Source of the DNA: Martinezella rhizogenes
GTDB lineage: Bacteria; Pseudomonadota; Alphaproteobacteria; Rhizobiales; Rhizobiaceae
Assembly (NCBI RefSeq): GCF_007002745.1
Contig: NZ_SGNY01000003.1
Location: 434,001 to 498,000 of the forward strand
Reading direction: 5' to 3'
Length of the DNA stretch: 64,000 nucleotides
Positions within the stretch are counted from its first letter, which is position 1. The number at the start of each line of letters is the position of its first letter. A program made the position numbers and the translations under genes. Shown here piece after piece: positions 60,917 through 64,000 of this stretch. The notes below the pieces were generated by a model. The model was not told where the DNA came from, did not search any database, and saw only the letters and a list, made by a program, of their open reading frames with translations.

Positions 60917-61458
60917 TTGAAGCTGCGGCCAAGCGCGTACATATCATTCAGGGCGAGTATAAGGTTGTCAACGATCCCGACGTGGTCATGACGACGATAC
61001 TCGGTTCGTGCGTGGCCGCCTGTCTGAGAGATCCCGTTGCCGGCATTGGAGGAATGAACCACTTCTTGCTGCCGGGAACGGGCAATGTGACCGGCGGAGA
61101 TGCAACGCGTTACGGCGTGCATCTCATGGAACTTCTGATCAACGGCCTTCTGAAGAAGGGCGCCCGCCGCGACCGGCTGGAGGCCAAGGTTTTCGGCGGC
61201 GCGAAGACAATCGCCAGCTTCTCGAATGTCGGTGAGCAGAATGCCATCTTCGCCATGCAGTTTCTGAAGGATGAAGGCATTCCGGTCATAAGCTCCTCCA
61301 CGGGCGGAGAGCACGGCCGCAAGATCGAGTTCTGGCCGGTCTCGGGTCGCGCGCGTCAGCATCCGCTCAGCGGCGCGGAAACCCAGAAGACGGTCGCCAT
61401 GGAAACGCGTCCGGTGCCGGCACCCAAGCCCGTAGCCAACGACATCGAATTTTTCTAG
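60913..61458 (+). CDS. cheD: Chemoreceptor glutamine deamidase CheD
   Basis: The 181-residue protein has the CheD catalytic pattern with Cys in [13 protein letters not shown] and His in [10 protein letters not shown], followed by the Thr-containing region [14 protein letters not shown]. It deamidates receptor glutamines. The C-terminal ~40 residues are Pro-rich and not conserved in the family. Confidence 0.93.
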   Translation: MIEAAAKRVHIIQGEYKVVNDPDVVMTTILGSCVAACLRDPVAGIGGMNHFLLPGTGNVTGGDATRYGVHLMELLINGLLKKGARRDRLEAKVFGGAKTIASFSNVGEQNAIFAMQFLKDEGIPVISSSTGGEHGRKIEFWPVSGRARQHPLSGAETQKTVAMETRPVPAPKPVANDIEFF

Positions 61459-61472
61459 TCACGGAGTTTCCA

Positions 61473-61856
61473 ATGCAGATTGCAGACCACGCCGGCACCG
61501 CTCCGTTCGAAGAAGCACTGCCGGATGTTCTCATGCGCGTGGTGTCGGAGTTGCACGATGTCGCCTATCTCATAGAGCGCATCGAGCCGCAGTTGCTGGA
61601 AGTGACCAGCGGTCAATTGTCGGGCGATGGCATCAAGCTGCTGCAGGGCATCGATCTCGCCGTTCAGAAGACCCGCGGTCTTGCCGAATTCATCGACACC
61701 ATCACCGGTTCCATTCCCGGTGAATGGATCGTGGATGTCTCAACGGCGCTCAGCCTCGTCAAGCTTGCCGAAATGCAGAAGGCGCTGGGCGCTGCCTTCC
61801 GCCACGGCCATTCCCAGCCGCTGGACAAGGCTTCCGGCGACTTCGACCTGTTCTAG
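61473..61856 (+). CDS. cheT: CheT-like chemotaxis accessory protein
   Basis: The 127-residue helical protein sits after cheD, where S. meliloti has cheT. The helix LLQGIDLAVQKTRGLAEFID holds Asp and Gln spaced as in the CheZ phosphatase motif (DxxxQ), here DLAVQ, and a second long helix follows. This suggests it may act on a CheY, but the activity is inferred, not shown. It is followed by fliF after 129 bases. Confidence 0.75.
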   Translation: MQIADHAGTAPFEEALPDVLMRVVSELHDVAYLIERIEPQLLEVTSGQLSGDGIKLLQGIDLAVQKTRGLAEFIDTITGSIPGEWIVDVSTALSLVKLAEMQKALGAAFRHGHSQPLDKASGDFDLF

Positions 61857-61985
61857 ACCATATTCCAGCCGACGTTCCTTTCCTCGCTGAATGCGGAGAA
61901 AGGCAACGCTCGCGCAAGCTTCGCACCCTATTGTCATTACGGGGCCAAAAGGTCTCGGATTCTATGAATGACGGTGCGGAACAGA

Positions 61986-63668
61986 ATGAATCTGTTAAAT
62001 CAAATCCCTCAGGTCCTGAAGAATATCGCGGCGCTGGGTCAGACACGGCTGCTGATGCTGGGCGGCGTGGGCGTTTTGTCCATGGCCGTTATCCTTGCAG
62101 CAGCGCTCTACGTGAACCGTCCCGCTTACGAGACCCTTTATGTAGGGCTTGAAAAAAGCGACCTCAACAAGATCAGCATTGCGCTTGCCGAATCGGGGCT
62201 GGACTTTCAGGTCGGAACCGACGGTTCGAGCCTTCAGGTTCCCGTTGGACTGACCAGCAAGGCAAGGTTGCTTCTGGCCGAGCGCGGTCTGCCTGATAGC
62301 GCCAATGCCGGCTACGAGCTTTTCGACAATGTCGGTTCTCTCGGCCTGACCTCCTTCATGCAGGAAGTGACGCGCGTTCGCGCCCTCGAGGGTGAGATCA
62401 GCCGCTCCATCCAGCAGATCGACGGGATTGCGGCCGCACGCGTCCATATCGTCATGCCTGACGTCGGCAATTTCCGCCGTGGCGAACAGAAACCCACCGC
62501 ATCGGTCATGATCCGCGCCAGCGCCACCGCAGGTCGCAAGGCGTCCGCCTCCATCCGTCACCTCGTCGCCTCGGCCGTTCCCGGCCTCGAAGTCGATGAC
62601 GTGACCCTGCTCGATTCCACCGGCCAGCTTCTGGCCTCCGGCGACGATGTCACCAACGCCGCAATGAACCGCTCGCTGACACTGGCGCAGAATGTCCAGC
62701 AGGAAATCACCACCAATATCGACAAGGCGCTGGCGCCTTTCCTCGGCATGGACAATTTCCGCTCGAGCGTGACCGCACAGCTGAACACCGACAGCCGCCA
62801 GATCCAGGAGACCGTGTATGATCCGGAATCGCGCGTCGAGCGCTCTGTCCGCACGGTAAAGGAAGACCAGAAGTCCCAGGAAACGCAGCCGGATACCGCA
62901 GCGACCGTGGAACAGAACGTGCCGCAGGCAGCCCCGCAGGGTGGCGGCGGTGGCCCGCAGTCCTCCGACCAGTCGGCCAAGAAGGAAGAGCAGACCAATT
63001 ACGAGATCAACTCGAAAACGGTCGCTACCGTCAAGAACGGCTACACTGTCGAGAAGATTTCGGTCGCCGTGGTCGTCAACAAGGGTCGCATTGCCAAGAT
63101 GGTCGGCGAACCCGTCGATCAGGCCAAGATCGACGCCTATCTTGCCGAAATGCAGAAGATCGTGACGTCGGCGGCGGGCATCTCTTCCGATCGCGGTGAT
63201 ATCGTCACGCTGACGGCAATGGACTTCCTTGAAACGCAATTGCTCGACGAGGCCGCCAGCGGTCCGGGAGTCATGGAAGTGTTGAGCCGCAATTCGGCTG
63301 GCATCATCAACTCGCTCGCCTTCGTCGCTGTCGCCTTCCTCGTCATCTGGCTTGGTGTGCGTCCCCTGGTCCGCACGGTGGCCGGCAATGGTGCGGCCGC
63401 GGGTCAGCTCAGCCAGGAGACCGCCGGTCTCGAACTGCCGGATTTCTCTCCCGGCATGGATGCAGGTGCTGGTGGTCTCATGGAAGGTTTCGGAGCGGAT
63501 TTCGGCTTCGACAGCACCGACGATCTTCTGGCGGGTGGCGACAGCGAAGGCACCTTCAACCGCCGGGTTCGCGAAGGACCGGAACGCAGGCTCTCCCGCA
63601 TGGTGGAAATCAGCGAGGAAAGAGCAGCCAAGATCCTGCGCAAATGGGCAGTGGAAAAGGCAGCGTGA
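61986..63668 (+). CDS. fliF: Flagellar MS-ring protein FliF
   Basis: The 560-residue protein (ATG at 61986, MNLLNQIPQVLKNIAAL; another at 61968) has two membrane helices, LMLGGVGVLSMAVILAAALY and SLAFVAVAFLVIWLGVRPLV, around a periplasmic ring-forming region: AYETLYVGLEKSDLNKISIA, SYELFD-like GYELFDNVGSLGLTSFMQE and RVHIVMPD. The C-terminus ends EERAAKILRKWAVEKAA, the FliG-binding tail. It builds the base of the flagellar motor and opens the flagellar gene cluster after the chemotaxis operon. Confidence 0.95.
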   Translation: MNLLNQIPQVLKNIAALGQTRLLMLGGVGVLSMAVILAAALYVNRPAYETLYVGLEKSDLNKISIALAESGLDFQVGTDGSSLQVPVGLTSKARLLLAERGLPDSANAGYELFDNVGSLGLTSFMQEVTRVRALEGEISRSIQQIDGIAAARVHIVMPDVGNFRRGEQKPTASVMIRASATAGRKASASIRHLVASAVPGLEVDDVTLLDSTGQLLASGDDVTNAAMNRSLTLAQNVQQEITTNIDKALAPFLGMDNFRSSVTAQLNTDSRQIQETVYDPESRVERSVRTVKEDQKSQETQPDTAATVEQNVPQAAPQGGGGGPQSSDQSAKKEEQTNYEINSKTVATVKNGYTVEKISVAVVVNKGRIAKMVGEPVDQAKIDAYLAEMQKIVTSAAGISSDRGDIVTLTAMDFLETQLLDEAASGPGVMEVLSRNSAGIINSLAFVAVAFLVIWLGVRPLVRTVAGNGAAAGQLSQETAGLELPDFSPGMDAGAGGLMEGFGADFGFDSTDDLLAGGDSEGTFNRRVREGPERRLSRMVEISEERAAKILRKWAVEKAA

Positions 63669-63674
63669 TTTTGA

Positions 63675-63703
63675 AAAGGCCGGTTTTACCCCGGCCTTTT
63701 TCG
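63675..63703 (+). terminator. Terminator after fliF
   Basis: AAAGGCCGG (63675-63683) and CCGGCCTTT (63691-63699) form a 9-bp stem with a 7-base loop, followed by further T. It ends the chemotaxis/fliF transcript seven bases after the fliF stop. Confidence 0.9.
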
Positions 63704-64000
63704 CATTTTCGGGCTTTTTACTATCCTTGGTCGTCGGGCCGTGGCATTCTCGTTTCAGGACAGTGTTTACAAAAAATTCATCAACGATACAGTTTGCTGG
63801 GAATAGGCTGAGAATGCCGTTTATGAATTGGCCAGCTTTTCAGTATGTTTTTTTAGCAATAGACGAATGAGGAAATACGTGGAAAGGCTGTTGTCAGGTA
63901 ATGGCAAATTCCGGTCGGTTCCATAAAATGAAGTGATTCGGTCTCCGGGGGCGTGCCATTCCATTTTGGTAAGCTTCTTGAATGGAATGATTCCATCCCG
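63704..64000. other. Intergenic tail of the window
   Basis: These 297 bases hold no credible gene. In related genomes the flagellar regulators visN/visR lie beyond fliF, so this is probably the upstream region of the next gene, cut by the window end. Confidence 0.4.

Noticed and set aside
61995..63239. A 414-codon open frame on the minus strand
   Set aside because: It is antisense to fliF and has no protein family features.
1..64000. CRISPR arrays, rRNA genes, complete insertion sequences, replication origin
   Set aside because: I looked for regularly spaced repeats, rRNA core sequences, transposase frames with terminal repeats and DnaA-box clusters and saw none.

Overview
The window looks like a chromosomal segment of an Agrobacterium/Rhizobium-type alphaproteobacterium (Rhizobiaceae). 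Four things suggest this: a 1249-residue PodJ-like polarity protein; a chemotaxis operon in the rhizobial order (icpA-cheS-cheY1-cheA-cheR-cheB-cheY2-cheD-cheT) followed by fliF; a fused MnhA/B-type cation antiporter operon; and a REP-like intergenic palindrome of the rhizobial kind. The assignment rests on gene content read by eye, not on a database search.

Region 1 (1-13238) is accessory. It opens inside a filamentous-haemagglutinin/CdiA-type exoprotein (5' end outside the window) whose C-terminal toxin-like tip is followed, with overlapping stop and start, by an AT-rich probable immunity gene. Next come a small lipoprotein, a serine resolvase killed by one amber codon with a res-like inverted repeat beside it, a two-gene soluble histidine-kinase/receiver system that I do not recognise as a named pathway, a cysteine-rich exported protein and a cytoplasmic protein of unknown function. 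A 24-bp near-identical direct repeat brackets the exported-protein gene.

Region 2 (13239-45054) is core-like: aqpZ; a small envelope/exopolysaccharide group (glycosyltransferase, solute-binding protein, flippase, ExoQ-like polymerase, polysaccharide deacetylase); a LexA-like S24 regulator and a NarL-type regulator; pyrD; a CAP-domain lipoprotein; a TPR-methyltransferase; tandem YitT proteins; an Rrf2/AhpD pair with an operator-like palindrome; the ligase-associated helicase and PdeM phosphoesterase; a universal stress protein; a TauE/TIGR02186 pair; podJ; and a beta-oxidation operon (acyl-CoA dehydrogenase, thiolase, FadB-type protein) preceded by a perfect 10-bp inverted repeat.

Region 3 (45339-47016) is a tRNA-Phe(GAA) gene followed by a decayed tyrosine-integrase C-terminus and small accessory genes (KTSC protein, membrane protein, XRE regulator). 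It reads as the scar of an element that used the tRNA as its attachment site.

Region 4 (47026-53505) is the minus-strand operon mnhA(B)CDEFG, in which each junction overlaps, plus a hypothetical membrane protein. Region 5 (54013-63703) is the chemotaxis operon and fliF, closed by a strong terminator. The operon has no cheW and no canonical cheZ. CheT carries a CheZ-like DxxxQ motif, and the soluble receptor IcpA has a protoglobin-like N-terminus that seems to lack the haem-ligating histidine.
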